A program made the translations under genes and the position numbers. Under the pieces are notes generated by a model. That model ran no database searches. It was not told where the DNA came from and worked only from the letters and a program-made list of their open reading frames with translations. From Cohnella sp. GbtcB17 (GTDB lineage: Bacteria > Bacillota > Bacilli > Paenibacillales > Paenibacillaceae), in contig NZ_JAGXJW010000029.1 of the NCBI RefSeq assembly GCF_019091135.1, positions 21,665 to 85,664 on the forward strand: a stretch of DNA of 64,000 bases. Reading direction: 5' to 3'. Below, in pieces: positions 35,575 through 44,568 of this stretch; positions within the stretch are counted from its first letter, which is position 1; each line of letters starts with the position of its first letter.

Positions 35575-36489
35575 TTGAGCAAGATTGCAGTCATTGGCAG
35601 CATTAATATGGATATCGTCAATCAAGTGGAAGCGTTCCCGCAGCCGGGCGAGACGATTCATGGCAGCGGCACCGTCTATCAGCCGGGAGGCAAAGGCGCG
35701 AACCAGGCGGTTGCAGCCGCCTTGGCGGGAGACGGCGCGCTCATGATCGGCGCCGTCGGCGACGACGCGTTCGGCGGCGTGCTGACCGACTCGCTGCAGT
35801 CGCGCAGCGTAGACACGAAGGGCGTATCGGTCAAGGCGGGCTCGTCGGGACTCGCGTTCATCACAGTCTCGGGGAGCGGGGAGAATACGATCGTCTTGTC
35901 CGCGGGCAGCAACGGCAAATTGACGGAGGCGGACGTCACGGACGAAGCGCTGTCCGGCGCGGAGATCGCGCTGCTGCAGAACGAGATCCCGCCGGCGGTC
36001 AACCTTCATGCGTTGAAGCTGTGCGCGAAGCTTGGGATCAAGGTGTGCTACAATCCGGCGCCGGCGGCGAAGCTTCCCGCGGAAGCGCTGCCGCTTATCG
36101 ACACGCTCGTCGTAAACGAGACCGAGGCGGAAGTCGTCAGCGGCTTGACGGTGAACGGCTTGGAGGACGCCGAGCGGGCCGCGCGCGCGCTGCAGGCCGA
36201 AGGGGTCGCGCGAGTGATCGTGACGCTGGGCGGCAAAGGCGCGCCCGCGCTCGACCGGGACGGCGCCGCGCTGCGCGTGCCGGCGTTTAAGGTCGAGCCC
36301 GCGGACACCACCGCTGCGGGCGACACCTTTATCGGCGCCTACGCGGCTGCGACGGCGTCGGGGCTGGAGCTCGCGGCGGCGCTGCGCTACGCAGCGGCCG
36401 CGGCGGCGATCTCCGTTACGCGGCACGGCGCGCAGAGCTCGATCCCGGCGAAGGCGGAGATCGAGCGGTTTCTGCACGAGCGGGCGTAA
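35575..36489 (+). CDS. rbsK: Ribokinase
   Basis: A 304-aa PfkB-family kinase that phosphorylates D-ribose at O5. N-terminal VIGSINMDIV, the substrate loop GGKGANQAVAAA (about 41-52) and the C-terminal ATP/anion-hole motif DTTAAGDTFIGAY with catalytic Asp (about 243-255) are intact. The TTG start has GGAGG 9 nt upstream. There is no rbs transporter or regulator nearby, so it probably salvages ribose from nucleosides. It follows the HesB-like gene and may share its promoter. Confidence 0.92.
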   Translation: MSKIAVIGSINMDIVNQVEAFPQPGETIHGSGTVYQPGGKGANQAVAAALAGDGALMIGAVGDDAFGGVLTDSLQSRSVDTKGVSVKAGSSGLAFITVSGSGENTIVLSAGSNGKLTEADVTDEALSGAEIALLQNEIPPAVNLHALKLCAKLGIKVCYNPAPAAKLPAEALPLIDTLVVNETEAEVVSGLTVNGLEDAERAARALQAEGVARVIVTLGGKGAPALDRDGAALRVPAFKVEPADTTAAGDTFIGAYAAATASGLELAAALRYAAAAAAISVTRHGAQSSIPAKAEIERFLHERA

Positions 36490-36545
36490 CGGGTACGGCC
36501 GGGCGCAGCGGATGGGCCGCGGCGCCGCGTTTGGCGGAACGGCAG

Positions 36546-36573
36546 AAAACGGCGCTCAGCGGGCGCCGTTTTT
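36546..36573 (+). terminator. Terminator after rbsK
   Basis: AAAACGGCGC and GCGCCGTTTT form a 10-bp stem, followed by T. Confidence 0.85.
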
Positions 36574-36639
36574 GTGCTGGTCCGCATCGGGATGCGAGTG
36601 CAGGAGCCGTTAGCAGGATTTCGCGCTGACTCGGTCTCG

Positions 36640-36835
36640 GGTGGTTATAGAGAAAATTGGAAGTGTTCTCCGTTGCTTCGCAAGCTGCAGAGCTTATGCC
36701 GCTTGCCGGAAAAACGGTACTGCTTTAGTGTAACTTTTTGCCCTTACACCACACGTTATATCGTATACGAGCCTGCAGAATAACTTTTTGACCTGCATTC
36801 CGTACAATCTACAGGACCGTTTCGGACCTACCTCT
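36640..36835. repeat. AT-richer intergenic sequence with a duplicated TAACTTTTTG motif
   Basis: Between rbsK and lytH (36574-36876) I see no convincing gene. TAACTTTTTG occurs at 36731-36740 and again at 36781-36790, each followed by a C/A-CCT stretch; the 50-nt spacing and the CTGCAG-like flanks (36774 and the ctacag at 36810) suggest a decayed direct duplication. Composition is more AT-rich than the genes on either side. Confidence 0.35.
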
Positions 36836-36876
36836 CTCCAGCACACTGTTCTGACTGCCGTTAACCGGCCACAGCC

Positions 36877-37938
36877 TCACCCGCCGCCCTTGCTGCGGCT
36901 TGAAAGCGCCTTGCGCTCGGATCGCTCCCAATTGTGAAGCAATGGGTACGGGTCGAACGCCCACTCCACCAAGCCGCGGTCTCGGTACACGCCGTAGTGC
37001 AGATGCGGCGGGAATTTCCCCTGCGTGCCAGGTCTTCCGTAACCCGAGCTGCCCACCCACCCGATCACGCGGCCGGGCTCCACGATGTCACCGGTTCGGA
37101 TGCTTTTATCGAATCCGGACAAATGCGCGTAGTAATGGTACAGGTTGTCGATATCCCTGATGCCGATTCGCCATCCTCCGAATTTGTTCCAGCCCTTGAC
37201 CTCCACCACGCCGTAGCACGTACTGCGTACGGGAACGCCCTGACCGGCGAAAATATCGGTCCCTTCGTGAATTCTGACGCCGCCCCATCCCCGCCTGTTG
37301 CCCCAGGTGCTGCGGTAGGAGTAGACGCTGTTCAACGGAAGCGGGAATACGTGTTTGGACAAGTTGAGCGTACCGAACGCCGAGTAGAGCTTGTCGAATT
37401 GCTGTACTCTTAGCACGGCTCGCGAACTCTGATAATATTCCCACAGCCCGATCGCCATATGGTCGACGCCGGTGCCCTGCAGCATCGTCTGCCGGACGAC
37501 CGAATAAAGCCTGTCGACGTCGTTGTTCCTGTCGGCCATGCCGTCGCCGGACCCGTCGCGGCCGATGCCGCCGAATAGCGCGATCGAGAGTGGCGAGCGG
37601 TCCTCCGAATTCGGATTGAGCGCGCCGGCCCATCGTTCGGGCGCGACATAAGCGCCGCTGATGGCATGCTCGCCAAGCGGGCGCTCCTTGGGCCGCAGCC
37701 GTGTCATCGAGCGTTCGTACTGATCGACGGCCGCCACCTTTTGCCAGGTCAATCCCGTGATCGCTGCCACGTGGTCGTACAGCTCGCGCCGTGCCTTGTC
37801 CTCGCCGCCCGGCTCCTGGCCGTGAACGTGCGATACGATCGCAAAGCCCAGCGCGGCCGCCGCCGCCGCGACCCGCAGCGGATGCCGCAGGCGTATTGTC
37901 TGCGTTATTAGCCGTTCTAACATGATGCCACCTCGCAT
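36877..37938 (-). CDS. lytH: M23-family peptidase, LytH-like sporulation endopeptidase
   Basis: A 353-aa exported peptidase. One N-terminal membrane segment or signal anchor (LRVAAAAAALGFAIVSH) is followed by a region with YSVVRQTM and a C-terminal LytM/M23 domain (about 225-345). Zinc ligands are the His and Asp of RIHEGTDIFAGQ and the His pair of PPHLHYG. B. subtilis LytH cuts the L-Ala-D-Glu bond in spore cortex precursors, and lies next to lipA and yutD exactly as here. The first ATG (37938) has AAAGGGG 5 nt upstream; an ATG at 37923 is an alternative. Confidence 0.87.
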   Translation of the reverse strand: MRGGIMLERLITQTIRLRHPLRVAAAAAALGFAIVSHVHGQEPGGEDKARRELYDHVAAITGLTWQKVAAVDQYERSMTRLRPKERPLGEHAISGAYVAPERWAGALNPNSEDRSPLSIALFGGIGRDGSGDGMADRNNDVDRLYSVVRQTMLQGTGVDHMAIGLWEYYQSSRAVLRVQQFDKLYSAFGTLNLSKHVFPLPLNSVYSYRSTWGNRRGWGGVRIHEGTDIFAGQGVPVRSTCYGVVEVKGWNKFGGWRIGIRDIDNLYHYYAHLSGFDKSIRTGDIVEPGRVIGWVGSSGYGRPGTQGKFPPHLHYGVYRDRGLVEWAFDPYPLLHNWERSERKALSSRSKGGG

Positions 37939-37978
37939 CGACTCCCCTTTCCCAAGTATCCGTAGCCTTTGCAGTACG

Positions 37979-38006
37979 TTGGTTTTTATGTGAATCATGC
38001 TATAAT
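37979..38006 (+). promoter_or_regulatory. Promoter of lipA
   Basis: TTGGTT, 16 nt, TATAAT, 25 nt before the lipA start. The -35 is weak and the -10 perfect. Confidence 0.6.
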
Positions 38007-38031
38007 AAAGGACAGAAAGCGGGGGAATGGC

Positions 38032-38961
38032 ATGAAGAACGGCGAGAAGACGCCCAAGCCCGACTGGCTGCGCATCAAGCTGACGACCGGCGACAACTAT
38101 CAGGAAATCAAGCAGATGATGAGGGCCAAGACGCTCCATACGGTCTGCGAAGAAGCAAGGTGTCCCAATATATACGAATGCTGGGCGAATCGCACGGCGA
38201 CCTTTATGATACTTGGCGATATTTGCACGAGAGCATGCCGCTTCTGCGCGGTGAAGACGGGGCTGCCGACGGAGCTCGACCTGCAGGAGCCAGAGCGGGT
38301 GGCCGAAGCCGCCGAGCAGATGAACCTGCAGCACTGCGTCGTCACCTCGGTGGCGCGGGACGACCTGAAGGACGGCGGCGCATCGATATTCGCCGAGACC
38401 ATCAAGGCGATCCGGCGCAAGCTGCCGCTCTGCAGCGTCGAAGTGCTGATCCCGGATTTCCAGGGCGACCTCGAATCGCTGCGCATCGTCATGGACGCGA
38501 AGCCCGACATTCTCAATCACAATATCGAGACGGTGGCGCGGATGTCCAATCGCGTGCGCGCGAAGGCGAAGTATCCGCGGTCGCTCGAGCTGCTTCGCAG
38601 AGCGAAGGAACTGGCGCCGAAGATCCCGACCAAGTCCAGCATCATGCTGGGCGTCGGCGAGACCTACGAAGAAGTGCTGGCCGCGATGGACGATCTGCGT
38701 GCGAACGACGTGGACATTTTGACGCTTGGTCAGTACCTCCAGCCAAGTCCGGCGCATATGCCGATCGCACGCTACGTCCACCCGGACGAATTCAAGCAGC
38801 TCAAGGCCGAAGGCCTGGCGCGCGGTTTCTCGCACGTCGAGTCCGCGCCGCTCGTGCGCAGCTCCTATCACGCGCATTCGCAGGTGAAGTCCGCAGCGGC
38901 GACGGCGTCGGCCGTTCAAGGAGCGGCGGAGAGCTTGCCGGCGGCGGCAACGGGCGTCTGA
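38032..38961 (+). CDS. lipA: Lipoyl synthase
   Basis: A 309-aa radical SAM enzyme that inserts two sulfur atoms into protein-bound octanoyl groups to make lipoyl cofactor for PDH, OGDH and GCV complexes. Both iron-sulfur motifs are present: auxiliary cluster [12 protein letters not shown] (about 43-54) and radical [11 protein letters not shown] (about 69-76). The C-terminal RSSYHA motif is present, followed by an unusual Ala/Ser-rich tail of about 25 residues. The ATG at 38032 is chosen for GGGGGAA upstream. Confidence 0.96.
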   Translation: MKNGEKTPKPDWLRIKLTTGDNYQEIKQMMRAKTLHTVCEEARCPNIYECWANRTATFMILGDICTRACRFCAVKTGLPTELDLQEPERVAEAAEQMNLQHCVVTSVARDDLKDGGASIFAETIKAIRRKLPLCSVEVLIPDFQGDLESLRIVMDAKPDILNHNIETVARMSNRVRAKAKYPRSLELLRRAKELAPKIPTKSSIMLGVGETYEEVLAAMDDLRANDVDILTLGQYLQPSPAHMPIARYVHPDEFKQLKAEGLARGFSHVESAPLVRSSYHAHSQVKSAAATASAVQGAAESLPAAATGV

Positions 38962-39054
38962 CGTCTAGCGCCTTGCGCGTCGGCGGGCCATGAATACCTT
39001 ATTCGCGCGCGGCCGCTGGCGGTCGGCGCACGGGAGACGGAAGGAGAGCCTTGC

Positions 39055-40278
39055 GTGATCTATCTGACCGGGAACAACGCCTATTCCGTTGTTCGCGACC
39101 ACAAGAACGGATGGAATCCCGAAGCGTTCCGGGAGAGATTCAGCGAGGTGCTGGAGCGATACGATTACATCGTAGGCGACTGGGGCTACAGCCAGCTCCG
39201 GCTGCGCGGTTTTTTCCGCGAGCCGCAGCCGAAGGCGCCGAAGGAATCCGTCATTTCGCATCTGTACGAATATATACACGAATATTGCAATTTCGGCTGC
39301 GCGTACTTTGTCCTCGAAAAGCTGGATCTTGCCGCCGTGCCCGAAGGCGCGGGCGTTCGGCTTGAAGAACTGCCGGCCGTTGCGCCGCAGGCCGCGGAGC
39401 AAGCCGCCGGCGACGCAGACGACGGCCAAGAGGGCGAGCCGGCTGCGCAGGCACCTGCGGCCGCCATCTCGCTGCCGTCCGGCGGCATGCTTATGCGCTG
39501 GCCGCTGAAGGAACGGCCGGGCGGCCGGGTGCCGGGGACGAGCCCGTCCGCGGTCGCACGCGCCGTATCCGAAGGCGCGGAGCGGCGCGCAGCCGCGGCG
39601 CAGACCGCGGCCGCGAGCGCACGCGACGAGATGTACGGGCGCGGCAGTCCCTTTGACGGCGCCCGCCAGGAGCGCGGCGGCGATAGTCGGGACCGCAAGC
39701 CGGGAGGCGGCGGGTACCGCGGCGGTTCGAGCGGCGGCGGCTACGAGCGGAGAACCCAGGGCGGAGGCTACAACAAGCAGGAGCAGCGCCAGCATCCTCG
39801 CGACGGCGGCGATCGCGCGACGACGTCCGGCGGCGAAGGCGGCGGGTACCGCGGCGGCTCTTCATCCGGCGGTGCGCCGGGCGGCGGGCATCGCAGCGGC
39901 GGCGCACCCGGCAAGTGGCCGAACAACAAGAACCGGCGTCGCGGCCCGCAAGGCGGGGGCCAGCCGGGAGGACCGGCGCCGGGCGGCGGACATTCGCAGC
40001 AGCGGTTTTCCCCGGGCGGCGCGCAGCAGGGCCATTCTTCGGGCAAGCCGCGCCACCACGACGGGAGCCAGCGGCCCGAGCACGGGCAGCGGGGCGAGCG
40101 GCCTGAGCACGGCGGGCGGCCCGAACGGAGCGACCGCTTCGACCAGGGTCCGCGCGCCGATCGTGCCGATTCAAGGCCGCGACCGGAACGCCCGAGCGGC
40201 GGCGCTCCAAGGTCAGGCGGCGAACCGCGAACCGACGGCGGAAGCAAGCCCGAACGGAGCTCCCCGGCAGGCGAGTGA
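39055..40278 (+). CDS. yutD: YutD-family protein with long RGG/glycine-rich C-terminal tail
   Basis: A 407-aa protein. Residues 1-100 match the small YutD family (NGWNPEAFRERFSEVLERYDYIVGDWGYSQLRLRGFF in blocks, and the YEYCNFGCAYFVLEKL-like segment HEYCNFGCAYFVL), which is normally about 100 aa alone. Residues 105-407 are a disordered extension: an Ala/Glu part, then many YRGG, GGGYE, GGGHS, RPEHG and SGG motifs rich in Gly, Arg, Ser and Pro, similar to RNA-binding RGG boxes. The frame is intact, with GC-rich codons. It starts at GTG after AAGGAGAG. It follows lipA as in Bacillus, where YutD function is unknown. Confidence 0.85.
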   Translation: MIYLTGNNAYSVVRDHKNGWNPEAFRERFSEVLERYDYIVGDWGYSQLRLRGFFREPQPKAPKESVISHLYEYIHEYCNFGCAYFVLEKLDLAAVPEGAGVRLEELPAVAPQAAEQAAGDADDGQEGEPAAQAPAAAISLPSGGMLMRWPLKERPGGRVPGTSPSAVARAVSEGAERRAAAAQTAAASARDEMYGRGSPFDGARQERGGDSRDRKPGGGGYRGGSSGGGYERRTQGGGYNKQEQRQHPRDGGDRATTSGGEGGGYRGGSSSGGAPGGGHRSGGAPGKWPNNKNRRRGPQGGGQPGGPAPGGGHSQQRFSPGGAQQGHSSGKPRHHDGSQRPEHGQRGERPEHGGRPERSDRFDQGPRADRADSRPRPERPSGGAPRSGGEPRTDGGSKPERSSPAGE

Positions 40279-40289
40279 GCAAGTACGTT

Positions 40290-40336
40290 AAAAAGACCGG
40301 CAGGGCGGCGATCGAACGCGCCTTGCCGGTCTTTTT
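40290..40336. terminator. Bidirectional terminator between yutD and nadK
   Basis: AAAAAGACCGGCA-GG pairs with CC-TGCCGGTCTTTTT; A and T runs flank both sides and the genes converge here. Confidence 0.9.
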
Positions 40337-40341
40337 GTCTT

Positions 40342-41202
40342 TTACTTGTGTGCTTCGTCTTCGCTCAAGTCGGCGAACGTCTTGCGCGGGAAGTTCTGGC
40401 TTAATATCTCCTTTGGCGATCCGATGAACGCGTTGCGCACGCGATTCCAGAACGGATGCGGCCGGTACCTTGCAAAGTGGATCTTCTGCTCAGCGACCGT
40501 ACAAATAATCGAGCGCACCCCTTGAAAACGCAAGGTCAAGTGGTCGACGAGCAGCGACAGGTCGTCGGACGGATCGGTGACGATGTCGCAATGATGATGC
40601 TTCGGAAGAATGACGGACGAACCGAGCGTACGGTAAATCCGGTTGTTGATGGACGCCAGCTCCGCGATCTGGAGCGCCTCGAGCGAGGGATGAAGAATGG
40701 CGCCGTGCACGCTCTTGTTGTAGCCCGTGCTGCCCGACGGCGTAGAGACGACGATGCCGTCCCCGCGGAACATCTCGAAGGGCTCGTCGTTAATATTAAG
40801 CTGGGCGACGAGCGTGCCGCCCGGCCTTTTGAGCGTAAATTCGTTGAGGGCGAGATACGACTTGGACTCCGTATTCGTCACGACCTGAATATGCAGCAGC
40901 GGATAACTGACCTTCTGCGGCTCGGTGGACGCAATCAGCGAGACCAGCTCTTCGAGCTCGTTTTTTTTCCAATCGGCATAAAAACCCAGGTGGCCTGTGT
41001 GCACGCCGACGAAGGCCACGTCCTCGACGCGGTCCGCGAAGGAATGAAAGGCCTGCAGCAGCGTACCGTCGCCTCCGATCGAGACGATCAAATCCGGACT
41101 GCCGGGGTTGGACGTCAGCCCGCGTTCGCGCGCGAGCTTGTGGAACGTCTCCGCAAGTTCGCGGGAGAGCGAGTCGCCCCGGTCGAGCAGCGCATATTTC
41201 AA
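40342..41202 (-). CDS. nadK: NAD kinase
   Basis: A 286-aa enzyme that phosphorylates NAD to NADP. GGDGT (residues 43-47), the LNEFTLKRP segment and the TPSGSTGYNKS motif (about 154-164) define the family. It is about 20 residues longer at the C-terminus than the usual 266-aa Bacillus enzyme. It faces yutD tail to tail and lies downstream of ylbJ on the same strand after 90 nt. Confidence 0.94.
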   Translation of the reverse strand: MKYALLDRGDSLSRELAETFHKLARERGLTSNPGSPDLIVSIGGDGTLLQAFHSFADRVEDVAFVGVHTGHLGFYADWKKNELEELVSLIASTEPQKVSYPLLHIQVVTNTESKSYLALNEFTLKRPGGTLVAQLNINDEPFEMFRGDGIVVSTPSGSTGYNKSVHGAILHPSLEALQIAELASINNRIYRTLGSSVILPKHHHCDIVTDPSDDLSLLVDHLTLRFQGVRSIICTVAEQKIHFARYRPHPFWNRVRNAFIGSPKEILSQNFPRKTFADLSEDEAHK

Positions 41203-41292
41203 TGGAATGCTCCTTCCCAGCTTAAGCGCTCAATCGTTGTCTGACATAGATGATAAACAATATCGGCGCTTAAGACAATGCCGGCGCGGCGC

Positions 41293-42465
41293 TTATGCCC
41301 CGTGAAGCCAGGGCCAGAGCAGGTAGACAAGCGCGACGCTGATTCCCGCATGCAGCAGCCGCGCGCGCGCGAAGGGGCCGTAACGCCAGCCGGTGCGTCC
41401 CATGAGCCCGGCGACCTGCGCATGCACGGACAGGCCGGCCCAGGCCAGGACGAACGCCGCGACGGCCACGCGGTCGATCAGGGCGGCGGGAATGCCGCCG
41501 AAGCCCGCGCTCGCTGCCGCCGCGGCGTTGCCCAGCGTCACCTCGAACGTCCCCTGCACGAAGGCGTTAGCGAGTCCGGGCTCGAGGCCGCAGGTTTGGA
41601 GCGCGAATACGATCGCATGCTTCAGCGGCAGCAGCAGGCCGCCGTGCAGGAGCAGCTGGAGCGTGGCCGAAAAGCAGACGACCAGACCGCCTACGACGAT
41701 CATAAGGGCGAGCGAGGACTTGACGGCCTGGTTCAGCACGATGCCGAACGGCCGTCCATCCGCCATTCTCGCTTCGTGCATCGCCACAATCGCCCGTTTG
41801 AAACGGCCAAGCCCGAGCTTGGCGTCGCGTTTAGGCGCTTCAACCGGCGAAACCGGCTTCCCGGGGGCCGGCTTCGACCGCTCTTCGGGCTCCGGTTCCG
41901 GATCGTCCTTGCGCCACCGCAGCAGCAAGCCGACCAGCATCGCCCCGCCATAGTGAGCCACAGCCAGCACCGGCACGATGTCGAGCCGTCCGAAAAAGCC
42001 CAGGCAGACTGCGCCGATCAGAAAAATCGGATCGCTGGTCGTCGTCATCGAGACCAACCGCTCGCCTTCGCCGCGGCTCAGGAGGTTTTGCTCCATGAGC
42101 TGGGAGGTCAGGCGCGCGCCGATCGGGTAACCCGCCCCGAAGCTCAGCGCCAGCACGAAGCCGCCTGCGCCGGGAATGCGGAACAGCGGCCGCATGAGGG
42201 GATCGAGCAGCGCGGCGGCCAGGTGAACGATGCCGAAGCCGAGCAGCACCTCGGACAGGACAAAGAAGGGAAACAGTGCGGGAAACAGCACCTCCCACCA
42301 GACGGACAAGCCTTTGAGCGAGGCTTCGAGCGCGATGCTGGGCATGAGCAGCGCCAGCAGTCCGATGAGCAGGACGCATGCGCCAGCTCCGGTCACGGCC
42401 GCCACCCGAAGCCCTCTTCGAACGAAGCCGGCGTTTCCTTTTCGCGATAAGATGAAGTCGGACAC
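41293..42465 (-). CDS. ylbJ: Sporulation integral membrane protein YlbJ
   Basis: A 390-aa membrane protein with two Gate (nucleoside-recognition) halves of about four helices each, separated by a charged Pro/Glu/Lys-rich cytoplasmic loop (about 186-215). The SFGAGYPIGARLTSQLMEQ, TTTSDPIFLIGAV and NAFVQGTFEVTLGNA blocks are typical. In B. subtilis it is made under SigE and needed for spore formation. It starts at GTG after GGAAGGAAG. The gene is divergent from pepD. Confidence 0.87.
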   Translation of the reverse strand: MSDFILSRKGNAGFVRRGLRVAAVTGAGACVLLIGLLALLMPSIALEASLKGLSVWWEVLFPALFPFFVLSEVLLGFGIVHLAAALLDPLMRPLFRIPGAGGFVLALSFGAGYPIGARLTSQLMEQNLLSRGEGERLVSMTTTSDPIFLIGAVCLGFFGRLDIVPVLAVAHYGGAMLVGLLLRWRKDDPEPEPEERSKPAPGKPVSPVEAPKRDAKLGLGRFKRAIVAMHEARMADGRPFGIVLNQAVKSSLALMIVVGGLVVCFSATLQLLLHGGLLLPLKHAIVFALQTCGLEPGLANAFVQGTFEVTLGNAAAAASAGFGGIPAALIDRVAVAAFVLAWAGLSVHAQVAGLMGRTGWRYGPFARARLLHAGISVALVYLLWPWLHGA

Positions 42466-42569
42466 GAGCGCACTTCCTTCCCTGGACCAAGCTGCCCTCT
42501 TGTCCGATTATATGCGGGGCGGGGCGGGAAAATTTCAAGGACGGCGCATTTGCGGCTGTTTAACTGCGG

Positions 42570-42598
42570 TTGCTTAACGAGAGCTGCTGCTATATATT
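42570..42598 (+). promoter_or_regulatory. Promoter of pepD
   Basis: TTGCTT, 17 nt, TATATT, about 75 nt upstream of the chosen start. Confidence 0.6.
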
Positions 42599-42673
42599 GC
42601 AAGCATGGCCCGTCGATGGGCAAACGACGAGCAAACGCTTCGCAAACGAATCGAACGCAAGGAGGCGCGACCA

Positions 42674-44173
42674 TTGAGCAGCGCAAACGCCGAATCGAAA
42701 CTTTATGGGGGCGATTGTCCCGTCATTCCGCACTTCGAGGCGCTGTCCGCCATCCCGCGAAGCTCGGGACATGAACGGGCGGCGAGCGATTATGTGGCCG
42801 CATTCGCCAGAGCGCGCGGGTTTGAGACCGTGCAGGACGAATCTTTGAATCTGGTCATCCGCAAGCCGGCCTCGCGAGGTTATGAGCAGGCGCCGCCGGT
42901 CATCGTGCAGGGACATCTGGACATGGTCGGGGAAAAAAACGAAGGCGTCGCCCACGACTTCCTGACCGATCCGATCCGGCTGCGGCTGGACGGCGACTTC
43001 ATGACCGCGGAAGGAACGACGCTCGGCGGGGACAACGGTCTGGGCGTCGCCTTCGCCATGGCACTGCTGGATGAGCGGAACGCGGAGCATCCTGCGCTCG
43101 AGATCTTGCTGACGACGGAGGAAGAGACGTCGATGAAGGGCGCAAGGAAGCTGGATCCCGCGCTGCTGAAGGGCCGCATGATGATCAACCTGGATTCCGA
43201 CAGGGAAGGCATTCTCTATGTCAGCAGCGCCGGCGGGGCGCGCGCTTATCATACGGTGCCCGTCGAATGGACGGATGCGCCGCAGCAGGCGCGGGCGGGC
43301 CGGCTGCGCGTACACGGCCTAGTAGGCGGCCATTCGGGCGACGATATCGTTCACGAGCGCGCCAACGCCTGCGAGCTGCTCGGGCGGGCGCTCGACGGCT
43401 TGCGCAAGCGGCTGCCGTACGGCCTCGCGGACGTGCGCGGCGGCCTCGCGTCCAATGCGATCCCGCGGGAAGCCGAGGCGGTCTTGTTCGTGCCGGAAGC
43501 GCGTTGGGAGGAAGCCGAAGCGGCCGTACGGGAATGGGAAGCGGTATTCCAAACGGAGTATGCGGTGTCCGATCCGGGCGTAAGCGTCTCGCTTGAGGCG
43601 TCGGAGGGCGGCGCGGCTGCGGGGGATGAAGCGGCGCGTATCTTTTCAGACGCTTCCCATAGCAAGCTTGTCGATGCGCTGCTGCTCATCCCGAACGGCG
43701 TTCTTCGGATGGACAAGGCGATCCCGGGACTTCCGCGCACGTCAACCAACGTGGGCATCGTGAAGACGGCCGCGGACAGCGTGCGCTTCGAAAGCCTGGC
43801 CCGCAGCTCGCTCAGGTCCGAGCTCGATGCGGCCATGACAAGGATGGAGACGCTCGCCCGCCTTCTTGGCTGCGGCTTCGAAGCGGGCGATTATTATCCC
43901 GGCTGGCCGTATCGGATGGCATCCCGGCTGCGGGATGTTTTCGTGGACGTATACGGGCGCGAGTTCGGACGGCCGATGGAGGTCAAGGCGGTGCATGCCG
44001 GCATCGAATGCGGGATTTTCGCCGACAAGATTCCGGAGCTGGACGCCGTATCATACGGGCCCGACCTTTACGATATCCATACGCCGGCGGAGCGCTTCCG
44101 CATCTCTTCCGTCGAACGGACATGGCGTTATCTTCTCCTGGTACTGAAGTCGCTAAAGGATAATCCGGCATAA
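42674..44173 (+). CDS. pepD: Aminoacyl-histidine dipeptidase (PepD, M20C)
   Basis: A 499-aa cytosolic zinc dipeptidase (Xaa-His dipeptidase/carnosinase type). Metal-site blocks QGHLDMV (His and Asp), TLGGDNGLGVA (bridging Asp) and TTEEETSMKGA (catalytic Glu pair) are present, as is NLDSD and the C-terminal HAGIECGIF. The TTG at 42674 has AAGGAGG 8 nt upstream and matches the family's N-terminus; the upstream ATG would add 23 unconserved residues. It is ended by a terminator. Confidence 0.92.
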   Translation: MSSANAESKLYGGDCPVIPHFEALSAIPRSSGHERAASDYVAAFARARGFETVQDESLNLVIRKPASRGYEQAPPVIVQGHLDMVGEKNEGVAHDFLTDPIRLRLDGDFMTAEGTTLGGDNGLGVAFAMALLDERNAEHPALEILLTTEEETSMKGARKLDPALLKGRMMINLDSDREGILYVSSAGGARAYHTVPVEWTDAPQQARAGRLRVHGLVGGHSGDDIVHERANACELLGRALDGLRKRLPYGLADVRGGLASNAIPREAEAVLFVPEARWEEAEAAVREWEAVFQTEYAVSDPGVSVSLEASEGGAAAGDEAARIFSDASHSKLVDALLLIPNGVLRMDKAIPGLPRTSTNVGIVKTAADSVRFESLARSSLRSELDAAMTRMETLARLLGCGFEAGDYYPGWPYRMASRLRDVFVDVYGREFGRPMEVKAVHAGIECGIFADKIPELDAVSYGPDLYDIHTPAERFRISSVERTWRYLLLVLKSLKDNPA

Positions 44174-44181
44174 AAAAGCGG

Positions 44182-44225
44182 CGAAGACCTGCCCTTTCCG
44201 GGCAGGTGTTTTCGCGGTCATTTTT
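44182..44225 (+). terminator. Terminator after pepD
   Basis: CGAAGACCTGCCC pairs with GGGCAGGTGTTTTCG around TTTCC, followed by a T run at 44221-44225. Confidence 0.75.
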
Positions 44226-44239
44226 GTAAGCGATTGCAA
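44224..44239 (+). promoter_or_regulatory. Catabolite-responsive element (cre), CcpA site
   Basis: TTGTAAGCGATTGCAA matches every position of the Bacillus cre consensus WTGNAANCGNWWNCAW. It lies about 70-85 nt upstream of the 28-residue peptide gene, upstream of a TACAAT -10-like box near 44271. Confidence 0.75.
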
Positions 44240-44308
44240 AAAAGTAATGTCGCTGTTACATTCGTGTGGTACAATAGAACCACGATATTGCTTCAAGGAG
44301 TGATTAAC

Positions 44309-44395
44309 GTGGCAGGAATCGTAGCAGGGCTTCTCATGTGCGCTTTCGTCTATGTCATTCGGGAGTCGCTCAGCGGTCCGGAGGAAGAGATTTAG
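44309..44395 (+). CDS. 28-residue single-span membrane peptide under a cre site
   Basis: A very short gene reading MAGIVAGLLMCAFVYVIRES then LSGPEEEI: one membrane helix plus an acidic tail. AAGGAG lies 8 nt before the GTG. It has its own cre-marked upstream region and its own terminator (44428-44456), so it looks like an independent transcription unit. The size and plan recall small subunits such as KdpF or CydS, but no kdp or cyd genes are near. Function unknown. Confidence 0.65.
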   Translation: MAGIVAGLLMCAFVYVIRESLSGPEEEI

Positions 44396-44427
44396 GTCCC
44401 CGATCATCCAGTTTTCTACATCTTTCG

Positions 44428-44456
44428 ATCGCCCGATAAGGGCGATTTTTGTTTTG
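44428..44456 (+). terminator. Terminator of the 28-residue peptide gene
   Basis: ATCGCCC-GATAA-GGGCGAT followed by TTTTGTTTT. Confidence 0.85.
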
Positions 44457-44497
44457 TGCGAAAACGGCAAAATTAGGATAGAAGTCTTACGGTGTTG

Positions 44498-44506
44498 TGG
44501 TATAAT
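44498..44506 (+). promoter_or_regulatory. Extended -10 promoter of the truncated haemoglobin gene
   Basis: TGGTATAAT provides a TG-extended perfect -10 box; no clear -35 is present. The leader is about 55 nt. Confidence 0.6.
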
Positions 44507-44568
44507 AAAGGGACTTCAGGTAGTAAGTCCCGATAAATGCAAAATGAATCGGGAGGAGATTGCAACCT

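Noticed and set aside
38160..38993. Second frame inside lipA
   Set aside because: Arg-rich shadow frame; lipA is secure from two iron-sulfur motifs.
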